Shown here in pieces: positions 55,780 through 64,000 of a stretch of 64,000 nucleotides of DNA. Numbering within the stretch: the first letter of the stretch is position 1; each line of letters starts with the position of its first letter. Source of the DNA: Corynebacterium halotolerans YIM 70093 = DSM 44683 (GTDB taxonomy: Bacteria; Actinomycetota; Actinomycetes; Mycobacteriales; Mycobacteriaceae). Below the pieces are notes generated by a model. It was not told the origin of the DNA and searched no databases. It saw only the letters and a program-made list of their open reading frames with translations. The position numbers and the translations under genes were made by a program. The stretch is from contig NC_020302.1 of NCBI RefSeq assembly GCF_000341345.1, positions 2,460,075 to 2,524,074 of the forward strand, read 5' to 3'.

Positions 55780-56210
55780 GCGACAAAAGTGGCCCGGATA
55801 GCAGCCGCCATGCCCGCGCCCCACCGTCCCATGACCGAACCGGCTGCCCCGGTTTCCGATCACATACGAACCCTGGCCGTTGTACACGGCAACGGCCACC
55901 GGCAGCATGCTCACGGTCGCGCACGCTTTCGGGTTCCCGTTCTCACCGAGCGACCGATCGTCCGACATTCGCCCGGGGTCGACGCCAGACCTCCAGCTCC
56001 GGGACCGGCCGGGCGGTGACGAACGCCTGACACGGCACGATCCGACCCGGTTCAGTCGTTCTGCTCGGTGTGCACGTGATGGTGGAATGCTTCCACTCGC
56101 GTGTTGAACTCCTCGATCACCACGCGCACTTCGTGCAGCGGACTTCTGAAAACGACATAGGCCGTTGATGAGGAAGGTTTCGGCGCACCCGGTTCGGGAT
56201 GGCGAGCGGG
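55780..56210. other. Gene-poor stretch with possible 3' gene remnant
   Basis: No gene with start and SD is seen. On the minus strand, about 56054-56165 reads as a plausible protein end without a start (VVFRSPLHEVRVVIEEFNTR, then a His-rich VEAFHHHVHTEQND and stop at 56052). It may be the last part of a decayed gene; base composition of this stretch is lower in GC than the neighbours. Confidence 0.3.
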
Positions 56211-57458
56211 TCAGGCGGGGGTGTCCTGCTTCTCTTTCTGCTCCGGCTCCTGGCGGCGGAGCCACGTACTCATCGGCACAGTGGAGATGCCGTGGACGAC
56301 AACGGAAATAGTGACCGCCAAGGTGGTGTAGACAAAGATCTCGTGGTTGCCGGTGTGACGTTCCGCCAGCGTTGCGTAGAACAGGGCAGAGACGCCGATA
56401 GGCCCGAACCAGCTGAGAAAGAAGGTCTCCGGCAGATCATGCACCTTGGTGAGCAGTGGCCTCAGCAGCCACAACGTCACGAGTCGGCGCCCCAGAACAG
56501 CTACGGCAAGGACCACCACGGCGATCCACCCCAACTTCACCCACGCGTCCAGGGGTAGGGCCATCCCGAGCAGGATGAAGATCGGCAGCAGAAACAGGCG
56601 GCTGATGGCGTCCTGCACTCTATCCTCCTGCTCCTCATCGCGCTGAGGGATGGTCTGCCCGAAGACCGCGGCGGCCACAAACACCGACAACAACGCATCG
56701 AAACCCAGCAGCTTCCCGGCCCCCAACACTGCCAGGCCCAGCGGAATGAGGAATCCGAGGTAGGAGCTCTCCTCCATCAAACCCTTGTCCTTCACCACCA
56801 CGAACAGTCGGCCCAGCAGCCAACCGACCAGCGCCCCGAATACGGCGCCAGCCAGCACTTCCCACAACAGCACCCTGGTGAGCAGGCCATGCCAGGCCTG
56901 GCCTGGTTCTGTCATCAGCAGAACCGGCAGGAAAACGAACAGGTAGGCCGCCCCGTCATTGATCCCGCTCTCGGCCGAGAGATTGTGCCGCACCCGCTCG
57001 GTGATCTTCTCCTCAGCCAAGGACCCCGTCACAATCGGAGTGGTGACAACTGGGTCAGTCGGGGTCAGGATGGCTCCCAGCAACAGGGCGATAAGGAACG
57101 GAACGCCCAACAGCGCCCAGAGGACCCCGGTCGCCACCACGAACATCAAGGCCATCCCCAGCCCGATGACCGCCAGGAACCAACGGACGTTCCTACGCCA
57201 GTAGCCGTGCGGTAACCGCAACGCGACCCCGGTCAACCCAATGGCCAATGTGATCCGGGCCGCCTGTTCCAACAGGGTCCCGGCGGGGAGACCGAAGTCC
57301 TCGATCCGTAGTAGATCCAGGCCGAACGGGCCGATCAACACCCCGGACGCCAACGCCAGGACCGGCCCGGGCAAACTGGCCCGTTGGAACAGCCTCGAAA
57401 ACGCCGACAGGATCAATAGCACCCCGGAAAACAGCGCCAGCACCAGATTGATCACCAT
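56211..57458 (-). CDS. Cation/proton antiporter, CPA1 family
   Basis: A 415-residue membrane antiporter with about 12 helices exchanging Na+ or K+ for protons. Signature segments: GVLIGPFGLDLLRIEDFG, LLLGAILTPTDPVV (ion-binding Asp), and SAESGINDGAAYLFVFLP with the conserved Asn-Asp pair. No long cytosolic C-terminal domain; it ends in a charged tail (EPEQKEKQ). GATAAT stands 6 nt before ATG 57458, so it is likely leaderless. Confidence 0.93.
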   Translation of the reverse strand: MVINLVLALFSGVLLILSAFSRLFQRASLPGPVLALASGVLIGPFGLDLLRIEDFGLPAGTLLEQAARITLAIGLTGVALRLPHGYWRRNVRWFLAVIGLGMALMFVVATGVLWALLGVPFLIALLLGAILTPTDPVVTTPIVTGSLAEEKITERVRHNLSAESGINDGAAYLFVFLPVLLMTEPGQAWHGLLTRVLLWEVLAGAVFGALVGWLLGRLFVVVKDKGLMEESSYLGFLIPLGLAVLGAGKLLGFDALLSVFVAAAVFGQTIPQRDEEQEDRVQDAISRLFLLPIFILLGMALPLDAWVKLGWIAVVVLAVAVLGRRLVTLWLLRPLLTKVHDLPETFFLSWFGPIGVSALFYATLAERHTGNHEIFVYTTLAVTISVVVHGISTVPMSTWLRRQEPEQKEKQDTPA

Positions 57459-57775
57459 GAACGCATTATCGCTGACCTAATCCCCGCCCACCACCTATTG
57501 CAGGCCCCATACGGCTCCGGCCCCACGAGAGCTGGATATCGCGACGGTGAAGACCTTGGGTCTGTCCCTTCTCTGCTGCTCTTTTGTGGACAGGGCTTCT
57601 GAACATTTCGCTCTCGTGCACACGAGTACTGAACCGCCCGCGTTCACCAGTCTTCTGCGCATGCCTGGTCACCCCTGCCCGCCTGCCCGGAGGTCCTCCT
57701 GAAGATGACGCCCACCGGGACGGGCCGGGGCCGCCGCGGGCGTCGGTAAGCAGCCGGTCGACCACCGGGCAGGCG
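57459..57775. other. Intergenic, no gene seen
   Basis: Open frames here lack start signals. The only structure noticed is a short palindrome CTCGTG-CA-CACGAG (57613-57626). The promoter of the antiporter gene lies at the left edge. Confidence 0.6.
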
Positions 57776-58057
57776 TCAGCTGTTGCGCAGGGCGTCGATC
57801 AGCTCGTCCTTGTTCATGTCGGAGCGGCCGGTGATGTCGAGCTCCCGGGCGCGGTCACGGAGTTCGTCGACGGTCCAGTCCTCGTAGGAGCCGGCCTCGC
57901 CGCCCTTCTTCCCCATTTCCTCGCGGGAGCTGGCCGCAGCGGCGTTCGCGATGCGGGCGGCCTTCTGCTTGCTGGCCCCGTCGTCGCGGACGGCCTCGTA
58001 GACCTCCTTGTCCTTGACGCTGGGGCCGGGATCTTCCTTACGGTTCTGCTTGGCCAT
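57776..58057 (-). CDS. Small Rho-N/SAP-like protein
   Basis: A 93-residue basic protein. The last 33 residues (WTVDELRDRARELDITGRSD...KDELIDALRN) form a Rho termination factor N-terminal/SAP-like helix-extended-helix motif that binds nucleic acid. The first part is Lys/Ala-rich (SKQKAARIANAAAASSREEMGKKGG), like small plasmid/stress-stabilised proteins. Start ATG 58057 with SD GGAGGAAC. Divergence from neighbours indicates a single gene downstream of glsA in the same direction, 65 bases apart. Function unknown. Confidence 0.85.
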   Translation of the reverse strand: MAKQNRKEDPGPSVKDKEVYEAVRDDGASKQKAARIANAAAASSREEMGKKGGEAGSYEDWTVDELRDRARELDITGRSDMNKDELIDALRNS

Positions 58058-58122
58058 GGTTCCTCCAATCGTCGGGAGCCCCAGCGTAGCCACGGCCCCG
58101 ACAGCTGTCACCGATCCGGCGG

Positions 58123-59370
58123 TCAGCGCTCCTCGACGCTCTCGGCGTGCGTGCCGTCGGAGAACTCGAGGTCGGCGACCACGCCCTCGGGGTCGTAGAT
58201 GGCAACCTCGAAACCGTCCTCGCGCAGGCGGCGCAGGCCCTCCTTGACCATCTTGCGGCCCATCCGGTGGAAGCCGGAGACCCGGGAGACGTCGAGGATG
58301 AGACGCTCGCCGGGGAACTCGCGGCCGGAGATCTCGTCGAGGATGTTCTCCGCCGCCGTGAAGTTGACCGGGCCCTGCAGGTTGATGACGGTGTCCTCGC
58401 CGTCGGACTGGATGGAGCGCACGGCGTGCGTGCCGGAGGGATCGGCGGCCATGAGATGCAGCCCCATCTCCTCGGAGAGCCGTTCGAAGATGTGCACTCC
58501 GCGCACACTGTTGCCCTGCGGATTCAGCCGTGGGGAGAAGGTGGCGATACCCAGCTGACCCGGCAGTGTCCCGATCAGTCCGCCGGAAACCCCGGACTTG
58601 GCGGGGATACCCACGGTGGCCATCCAGCGGCCGGCGGCGTCGTACATGCCCGCCGAGCTCATCACAGACAGTGTCAGCCGGCAGACGTCCTGGTTCAGGA
58701 TCCGCCTCCCGGTCACCGGCTGCACCCCGCCGTTGGCCAGGGTGGCGGTCATGACCGCCAGGTCCCGGACGGTGACCTCGATGGCGCACTGCCGGGTGTA
58801 ACTGAGCACCGCCTCGTGGGCGTTGTCGCGGATGATGCCGTGGCTGCGCAGCATGTGCGCTATCGAGAGGTTGCGGTCGGCGTGCTCGAGTTCGGAGTCG
58901 GTCACCCACTCGTTGACCTTCAGCTCCCGGGCGGCCAGCTCGGAGAAGAACCCGCGGATGACCTCCACCCGGTCCTCCACGCTCGAGTCCTCCCCGTTGA
59001 TCAGCTGATTCACCGTGATCGCCCCGGCGTTGATCATCGGGTTCATCGGCCGGTGGGTCCCCTCCTCGAGGGAGAGCTCGTGGAAGGCCTCCCCCGAGGG
59101 CTCCATGCCGACCGCGTCGAAGACGGCGTCGCGGCCGAGCTCCTGGAGGGCCAGGGCGTAGACGAAGGGCTTGGAGACGGACTGCATGGTGAACTCGTCG
59201 CCGTCGTCACCCGCGCTGTAGACGTTGCCCGACACGGTGCACACGGCCGCCGCCAGCCGCTCGGGCTCGGCGGTGGCGAGGTCGGGAATGTAGTCGGCGA
59301 CCTCGCCCCCGTCCCGGTCACGGACGCTGTCGAGGATCTGGCCGAGGTAGTCGGGGATCGGGGTCTTCAC
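58123..59370 (-). CDS. glsA: Glutaminase A with C-terminal STAS domain
   Basis: Hydrolyses glutamine to glutamate and ammonia. The 415-residue protein has a serine-dependent beta-lactamase-like glutaminase domain (residues 1-295) with S64-V-S-K67 active pair, MNPMINAGAI and GIPAKSGVSGG, then a STAS domain (about 300-405: VINLQGPVNFTAAENIL, RLILDVSRVSGF) that often binds nucleotides or partners. E. coli GlsA lacks STAS. Start GTG 59370; TAGACT near 59419 gives a 40-base leader. Divergent from the LacI gene. Confidence 0.93.
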   Translation of the reverse strand: MKTPIPDYLGQILDSVRDRDGGEVADYIPDLATAEPERLAAAVCTVSGNVYSAGDDGDEFTMQSVSKPFVYALALQELGRDAVFDAVGMEPSGEAFHELSLEEGTHRPMNPMINAGAITVNQLINGEDSSVEDRVEVIRGFFSELAARELKVNEWVTDSELEHADRNLSIAHMLRSHGIIRDNAHEAVLSYTRQCAIEVTVRDLAVMTATLANGGVQPVTGRRILNQDVCRLTLSVMSSAGMYDAAGRWMATVGIPAKSGVSGGLIGTLPGQLGIATFSPRLNPQGNSVRGVHIFERLSEEMGLHLMAADPSGTHAVRSIQSDGEDTVINLQGPVNFTAAENILDEISGREFPGERLILDVSRVSGFHRMGRKMVKEGLRRLREDGFEVAIYDPEGVVADLEFSDGTHAESVEER

Positions 59371-59443
59371 GTCGGGGTCTCGCCTCTCGGTGGCCGTGGT
59401 CAGTACTGCGGCAAGTCTAGCTGCGCTCCGTATACTCGTGGCC

Positions 59444-60550
59444 ATGCCAGAAAGCACCGGTTCGGAGTCGACGGACCGGGCCGTCACCATCTACGACGTC
59501 GCCGAGGCGGCGGGGGTGGCGGCCTCCACGGTCTCGCGCGCCCTCAGCCGCCCCGACCGCGTCAGCTTCCGGACGGCCGAGCGGATCCGCCAGACCGCCG
59601 ACCGGCTCGGCTACCGCAGTCGGCTGGCCACCCGCACCCCCGGTCCCGCGGAGGCACCCACCCGCACCGACAACCTCGGGCTCGTCGTCGCCGACATCAC
59701 CAACCCGTTCTTCCTCGAGATTCTCCATGGTGCGGAACACGCCGCGAGAACCCAGAACATGACCGTCACCGTGGCCAACACCCAGGAATCCGTCCCCCGC
59801 GCCCTGCGCGCCATTGAGCAGCTCATCCCGCACGTCGACGGGCTGATGCTGGCCTCGGCCCGGCTGTCGCAGGGCGAAATCCAGAAGATCGCCCGGACGA
59901 TTCCGACGGTCGTCGTCAACCGCCCCGTGCAGGGCGTGCCGAGCGTGCTCGTCGACAACCACGAGGGCGCGATCAAGGCGGCCATCCATCTCGAGGCGCA
60001 GGGGGCACGCTCGATCACCTACCTCGCCGGTCCCGAGGACTCCTGGGCGGACGCGACCCGCTGGCGTGGACTCGTCGACGCCGTGTCCCACACCGACTCC
60101 ACGGACCCGACGGTCTCCCTGACCTCTGCCACGAGGCTGAGTCTCGAGCACGTCCGCCGGCTCGCACACGTGAGCGTGCGCCAGCAGCGGGTCGACGAAC
60201 CGACCATCCGCGGCGGACGCCGCGCCTTCGAGGTCTGGCGCCGCGACCCCACCGACGCCGTCCTGTGCTTCAACGACCTCGTGGCCGTCGGCTTCCTCCA
60301 GCAGGCCCGCGTCAACGGCGTCGCCGTGCCCGACGGCGTCGCGGTGATCGGCTTCGACAACACGGAGATGACGACGATCGTCTCCCCCAGCCTGACGACG
60401 GTCGCCGGCCCCCTGCGGGCCGTGGGGCGGGTGACGGCGGCCAACCTGATCGCCCTGGTCAAGGGCATCCGCACCACCTTCGTCAAACCCCGCGTCCTGC
60501 CCACCCGTCTCATCGTCCGGGAGTCGACGATGCGTCTGCCTCGGCGCTGA
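59444..60550 (+). CDS. LacI-family transcriptional regulator
   Basis: A 368-residue repressor: N-terminal HTH (TIYDVAEAAGVAASTVSRAL) with hinge helix (SRPDRVSFRTAERIRQTADRLGY), and a sugar-binding domain (LGLVVADITNPFFLEILHG to the end) with VIGFDN and effector loop. It is followed by a PEP-mutase-family gene and uxaC-uxuB in the same direction, so it probably senses a uronate-pathway intermediate. TATACT lies 7 nt before ATG 59444 (leaderless), and divergent glsA may share the region. Confidence 0.92.
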   Translation: MPESTGSESTDRAVTIYDVAEAAGVAASTVSRALSRPDRVSFRTAERIRQTADRLGYRSRLATRTPGPAEAPTRTDNLGLVVADITNPFFLEILHGAEHAARTQNMTVTVANTQESVPRALRAIEQLIPHVDGLMLASARLSQGEIQKIARTIPTVVVNRPVQGVPSVLVDNHEGAIKAAIHLEAQGARSITYLAGPEDSWADATRWRGLVDAVSHTDSTDPTVSLTSATRLSLEHVRRLAHVSVRQQRVDEPTIRGGRRAFEVWRRDPTDAVLCFNDLVAVGFLQQARVNGVAVPDGVAVIGFDNTEMTTIVSPSLTTVAGPLRAVGRVTAANLIALVKGIRTTFVKPRVLPTRLIVRESTMRLPRR

Positions 60551-60608
60551 CGGTTGCGGCGGCCCCTGCGGCGGCGGGCCGTACTGTGTGATCATGGGCG
60601 CAGGGAGC

Positions 60609-60636
60609 GAAATCCCCTTGATTTCCCACAGAAATC
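60609..60636. promoter_or_regulatory. Alternating inverted repeat before the PEP-mutase-family gene
   Basis: GAAATC-CCCTT-GATTTC-CCACA-GAAATC: three half-sites of one hexamer in alternating orientation with regular 5-base spacing. It ends 20 bases before the start of the next gene and could be the binding site of a repressor. Confidence 0.45.
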
Positions 60637-60656
60637 CACCCCGTAGGAGGACCGTC

Positions 60657-61421
60657 ATGCCCCTCAACCACGATCTCGCCCGCCAGTTCGCCGACGCCCA
60701 CGCCTCCGGAGAGCTCCTCGTGCTCCCGACCGTCTGGGACGTCTGGAGCGCCCGACTCGCCGTCGACGCCGGCTTCCCCGGCCTGACCATCGGCAGCCAC
60801 CCCGTCGCCAACGCCGTCGGATCCGAGGACGGCGAGACCATGAACTTCGAGCACTACCTGGACGTCGCCCGGGCCATCGTCGCCGCCGTCGACGTCCCCG
60901 TCAGCGTCGACGTCGAGTCCGGCTACGGGCTGGCCCCGGAGGAGCTGCTCGAGCAGGTCGCCGAGACCGGCGCCGTCGGCATGAACATCGAGGACACCGT
61001 CCACGGTGAGGGTGGGCGCATCCGTTCCCGCGAGGAGCACGCCGAGTACATCGCCGGGGTGCGCCGGGCGGCCGACGCGAAGGACCTCGCCCTGGTCATC
61101 GACGCCCGCACCGACGCCATCAAGCGCGGCACCGCCGACTTCGAGGATCCGGAGGCCGAGGCCGTCGAGCGCATGAAGCTGATGGCCGACGCCGGTGCCC
61201 GCTCCCTCTACCCCGTGGGTGTGACCGACCACGAGCAGATCACCCGCCTGGTGCAGGTGGTCGACGTGCCGCTGAACGTCACCGCCTCCCCCGTGGCCAA
61301 TCAGCCCGGTGATCTGGAGACCCTGCGCAAGCTTGGCGTACGCCGCGTGACCTGGGGCCCGAAGTGGCAGGACGAGGCCGTCGAGCTGCTCAAGGACTCG
61401 CTCCGGCACTGGGTGAAGTAG
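60657..61421 (+). CDS. Isocitrate lyase/PEP mutase superfamily enzyme
   Basis: A 254-residue TIM-barrel enzyme. VLPTVWDVWSARLAVDAGFPG, SVDVESGYG (metal ligands), MNIEDT and DARTDA (general base) follow the family. The catalytic loop KKCGH of true isocitrate and methylisocitrate lyases is missing (GGRIRSREEH here), so the protein belongs to the oxaloacetate decarboxylase/carboxyvinyl-mutase-like group; its reaction cannot be decided. SD GGAGG directly upstream of ATG 60657. Confidence 0.85.
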   Translation: MPLNHDLARQFADAHASGELLVLPTVWDVWSARLAVDAGFPGLTIGSHPVANAVGSEDGETMNFEHYLDVARAIVAAVDVPVSVDVESGYGLAPEELLEQVAETGAVGMNIEDTVHGEGGRIRSREEHAEYIAGVRRAADAKDLALVIDARTDAIKRGTADFEDPEAEAVERMKLMADAGARSLYPVGVTDHEQITRLVQVVDVPLNVTASPVANQPGDLETLRKLGVRRVTWGPKWQDEAVELLKDSLRHWVK

Positions 61422-61518
61422 TCCGTCAGTCCCGGCGCCTGCGGGCGGCGGAAAAACATGCACGGCAACTGTTGGCAACCCGGTGGTTGTGACCCGATCC
61501 GGGGTATTGAATGGGGGC

Positions 61519-62925
61519 ATGACCCCATCACACGCAGCTCACCCTGACCGGCTCCTGCCGGCCGATCCGGGCACCCGCGACATCGCCCGTCGGCTGCTCG
61601 CGCATGTGGAGGATCTCCCGATCATCTCCCCGCACGGCCACCTGGATCCGGCGATGTTCACCGCCGACGCCCCCTTCCCCGACCCCACCACGCTGCTGAT
61701 CAGCCCCGATCACTACGTCACGCGCGTCCTGCACTCGGCGGGTGTCGACCTCGCCGACCTGGGCGTGGGCGGGCACGAGGCGGATCCGCGCGAGGCCTGG
61801 CGAATCTTCTGCTCCCGGTGGAAGCTGTTCTCCGGCACGGCCTCCGGCTACTGGTTGGAGCAGGAGTTCCAGCACGTGTTCAACATCAACCCGGACCGCA
61901 TTTCCGCAGAGACGGCCGACGAGATCTACGACGAGCTCGCCGCCATCATCGCCCAGCCGGACTTCCGGCCCCGCGCCCTGGCGGAGGAGTTCGGCCTCGA
62001 GGTGCTCGCCACCACCGACGATCCCCTCGACGACCTGGCGCACCACAAGGCACTGGCCGAGGACCCGACCTTCACCCCGCGCGTGCTGCCGACCTTCCGC
62101 CCCGACGGCTACACCAAGATGTACCGGCCGGAGTTCGCCGCGAATATCGAGAGGCTCATCGACGTCGCGGGTGAGGGCCAGACCGGTTACGAGGGCTACC
62201 TCACCGCGCTGCGCAACCGCCGCCAGTACTTCATCGACCACGGCGCCACCAGCTCCGACCACGGCACGCACAACGCCGATTCCACCCCGCTCGACGACGC
62301 CGAGGCCCAGCGGCTGCTGGACAAGGGGCTGCGCGGGGAGGCCACCTTCGCCGAGGCGTGCGCCTTCGAGGCGAACATGACCTACCGCTTCGCGCAGATG
62401 GCCCAGGACGACGGGCTCGTGATGACCATCCACCCGGGGGTGCACCGCAACCACTCGGCCGGCGCCTTCAAGCGCTTCGGCGCCGACACCGGCCACGACA
62501 TCCCCTTCCGGATGGAGTACACCAACGGTCTGCAGCCGTTGCTGAGCGATTTCGGCGAGAACCCCGACTTCCACCTGGTGCTGTTCACCATCGACGAGAC
62601 CACCTACTCCCGGGAGCTGGCCCCGCTGGCCGGCTACTACCCCTCGACGTACGTGGGCGCACCCTGGTGGTTCATCGACGAGATCGACGCCATGAACCGC
62701 TTCCGGGCCGCCACCACCGGCACCACCGGATTCTCCCGCTACTCCGGGTTCATCGACGACACCCGCGCGTACTGCTCCATCCCGGCGCGCCACAACACCT
62801 CCCGCCGCGTGGAGGCCGGTTACCTGGCCCGCCTGGTCGCCGAGCACCGCCTGAGCGAGGACCGCGCCGCCGACATCATCGTCGATCTCATCGACGCGTC
62901 CCCGAGGAGGGTCTTCAAGCTGTGA
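61519..62925 (+). CDS. uxaC: Glucuronate/galacturonate isomerase
   Basis: Converts D-glucuronate to fructuronate and D-galacturonate to tagaturonate, the first step of uronate breakdown. 468 residues, the usual length. Typical: PIISPHGHLDP (metal His pair), WRIFCSRWKLFSGT, EVLATTDDP, GLVMTIHPGVHRNHS and YPSTYVGAPWWFIDE. ATG 61519 lies 6 nt after TTGAAT with no SD, so the mRNA may be leaderless. The last four bases overlap uxuB. A short palindrome CAACC-CGGT-GGTTG (61476-61489) could be an operator for the LacI regulator. Confidence 0.95.
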   Translation: MTPSHAAHPDRLLPADPGTRDIARRLLAHVEDLPIISPHGHLDPAMFTADAPFPDPTTLLISPDHYVTRVLHSAGVDLADLGVGGHEADPREAWRIFCSRWKLFSGTASGYWLEQEFQHVFNINPDRISAETADEIYDELAAIIAQPDFRPRALAEEFGLEVLATTDDPLDDLAHHKALAEDPTFTPRVLPTFRPDGYTKMYRPEFAANIERLIDVAGEGQTGYEGYLTALRNRRQYFIDHGATSSDHGTHNADSTPLDDAEAQRLLDKGLRGEATFAEACAFEANMTYRFAQMAQDDGLVMTIHPGVHRNHSAGAFKRFGADTGHDIPFRMEYTNGLQPLLSDFGENPDFHLVLFTIDETTYSRELAPLAGYYPSTYVGAPWWFIDEIDAMNRFRAATTGTTGFSRYSGFIDDTRAYCSIPARHNTSRRVEAGYLARLVAEHRLSEDRAADIIVDLIDASPRRVFKL

Positions 62926-64000
62926 GCACCCCACCGAAACCCCTGAACCGCACCACCCACCCGGTCACCGCTCCCCCGGTCCGCCTCGTCCACCTGGGGT
63001 TGGGCGCCTTCCACCGGGCGCACCAGGTCTGGTACACCCAGCAGGCCGATCCGGGGTGGGGCTACGCCTCCTTCACCGGCCGCAGCGCCCGGATGTCCGA
63101 CCTGCTCTCCGCGCAGGACGGCCTGTTCGCCCTGGTCACCCGCTCTGGTGAGGGTGACACCCCGGAGATCGTCTCCACGCTCGTCGAGGCCCAGCCGGCC
63201 GACAACCTGGCCCGGCTCGTCGAGCTGGTCGCCGATCCGCAGGTCGCGGTGATCACGTGCACGGTCACCGAGGCCGGCTACCACCTCACCGGGGCCGGTG
63301 AACTGGACACCGCGGATCCGCAGGTCATCGCGGACATCGCCGCGCTGCGGGCCGGGCAGCCGGCGAACCTGGCCACGGCGGCCGGGCGCATCGTGGCCGG
63401 ACTGCGTGCCCGCCGCGCCGCCGGTCACGGTGGCCTGGCCGTGGTGAGCTGCGACAACATCGCCGCCAACGGGGAGACCACGCGGGCATCCGTCCTGGGT
63501 CTGGCCCGGGAGGTGGATTTCGGTCTGGCGGAGTGGATCGCCGCCCACGTCACCTTCCCGTCGACCTCCATCGACCGCATCACCCCGGCCACCACCGACG
63601 AGCTGATCGCCGACGTCACCGCCGCGACCGGCTTCGCCGACGCCGCCCCGGTGGTCACCGAGCCGTTCGCCAGCTGGGTCATCTCCGGCGGGTTCCCCGC
63701 CGGCCGTCCCGCCTGGGAGAACGCCGGGGTGGAGTTCGTCGACGACATCGACACCTTCGAGCGCCGCAAGCTGTGGCTGCTCAACGGCTCGCACTCCCTG
63801 ATGGCCTACTTCGGGCAGCTGCGCGGGCACGACACCGTCGCCGGGGCGATCGGCGATCCGGTCGTGCGCGGGCGTGTGGAGGCGCTGTGGGACGAGGCCG
63901 CGCACCACCTCGCCGCCCCGGAGCTGAAGGTGCCCGAGTACCGGGCCAGTCTCCTCGAGCGGTTCGAGAACCCGCGCATCCGCCACAACCTCGCGCAGAT
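62922..64000 (+). CDS. uxuB: Fructuronate reductase/mannitol dehydrogenase, 3' end outside window
   Basis: NAD-dependent reduction of fructuronate to mannonate, the step after UxaC. The frame starts at GTG 62922, overlapping the uxaC stop as GTGA, and runs off the window after about 359 residues. N-terminal cofactor motif VHLGLGAFHRAHQ, then VVSCDNIAANG, VTFPSTSIDRITP and the catalytic LLNGSHSLMAYFG, all signatures of the mannitol dehydrogenase family. In E. coli the pathway continues with uxuA and kdgK, which are expected beyond the window. Confidence 0.9.
   Translation, partial: MSTPPKPLNRTTHPVTAPPVRLVHLGLGAFHRAHQVWYTQQADPGWGYASFTGRSARMSDLLSAQDGLFALVTRSGEGDTPEIVSTLVEAQPADNLARLVELVADPQVAVITCTVTEAGYHLTGAGELDTADPQVIADIAALRAGQPANLATAAGRIVAGLRARRAAGHGGLAVVSCDNIAANGETTRASVLGLAREVDFGLAEWIAAHVTFPSTSIDRITPATTDELIADVTAATGFADAAPVVTEPFASWVISGGFPAGRPAWENAGVEFVDDIDTFERRKLWLLNGSHSLMAYFGQLRGHDTVAGAIGDPVVRGRVEALWDEAAHHLAAPELKVPEYRASLLERFENPRIRHNLAQ

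Overview
The window is GC-rich actinobacterial chromosome, most probably from a Corynebacterium. The grounds are a CmrA-type mycolate reductase directly before oligoribonuclease, operators matching the corynebacterial McbR consensus, many leaderless genes with a TANNNT box 6-8 nt before ATG/GTG, and a gene set (rpiB, an Rv2466c-like DsbA protein, pepN, glbO, Rv2474c/Rv2475c-like pair, ettA, an ssb paralogue) that repeats in expanded form the Mycobacterium tuberculosis Rv2465c-Rv2478c block. No species is claimed.

Layout. 1-5 kb: end of an anchored Gly/Asp-rich protein, a decayed histidine kinase, an aldo/keto reductase, a NodS-like methyltransferase and rpiB. 4.1-8.9 kb: a probable sulfur module, with an OsmC-like protein and acyl-CoA dehydrogenase-like flavoprotein divergent from an SBP-permease-ATPase importer; both promoters carry McbR-like operators. 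9.5-11.6 kb: an RNA ligase gene rtcB interrupted by a 303-residue HNH intein, preceded by a long hairpin. 11.9-15.3 kb: DsbA-like protein and PepN. 17.4-20.1 kb: a three-gene operon of a Pro-rich, Asp/Trp-tailed envelope protein, a histidine kinase and a response regulator; the dead kinase near 1 kb is a paralogue with a matching promoter palindrome. 20-35 kb: regulators, transporters and redox enzymes, metB with an McbR-like site, MscS, truncated globin, alanine dehydrogenase, ChrA and a TspO-like protein. 34.7-40.8 kb: the conserved Rv2474c-like/thioesterase/ettA/ssb genes and a CopD-CtaG fusion. 41-45 kb: tRNA-Arg, cmrA-orn, tRNA-His. 45-53.7 kb: accessory oxidoreductases, a 29-codon orphan peptide, three tandem general-stress SDR genes (the first with an in-frame amber codon) and a thioredoxin-reductase-like flavoprotein. 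54-59.4 kb: an L,D-transpeptidase, tRNA-Lys, a cation/proton antiporter, a Rho-N-like protein and a glutaminase-STAS fusion. 59.4-64 kb: a LacI regulator, a PEP-mutase-family enzyme and uxaC-uxuB for uronate breakdown, cut by the window end.

The most unusual items are the RtcB intein, the dead kinase/live kinase pair with a common operator, two intergenic hairpin elements at convergent junctions (15.3 and 53.9 kb) that share the octamer CGAGATCA, and the tandem SDR triplet with one stop-interrupted copy. No CRISPR array, prophage or intact insertion sequence was seen.
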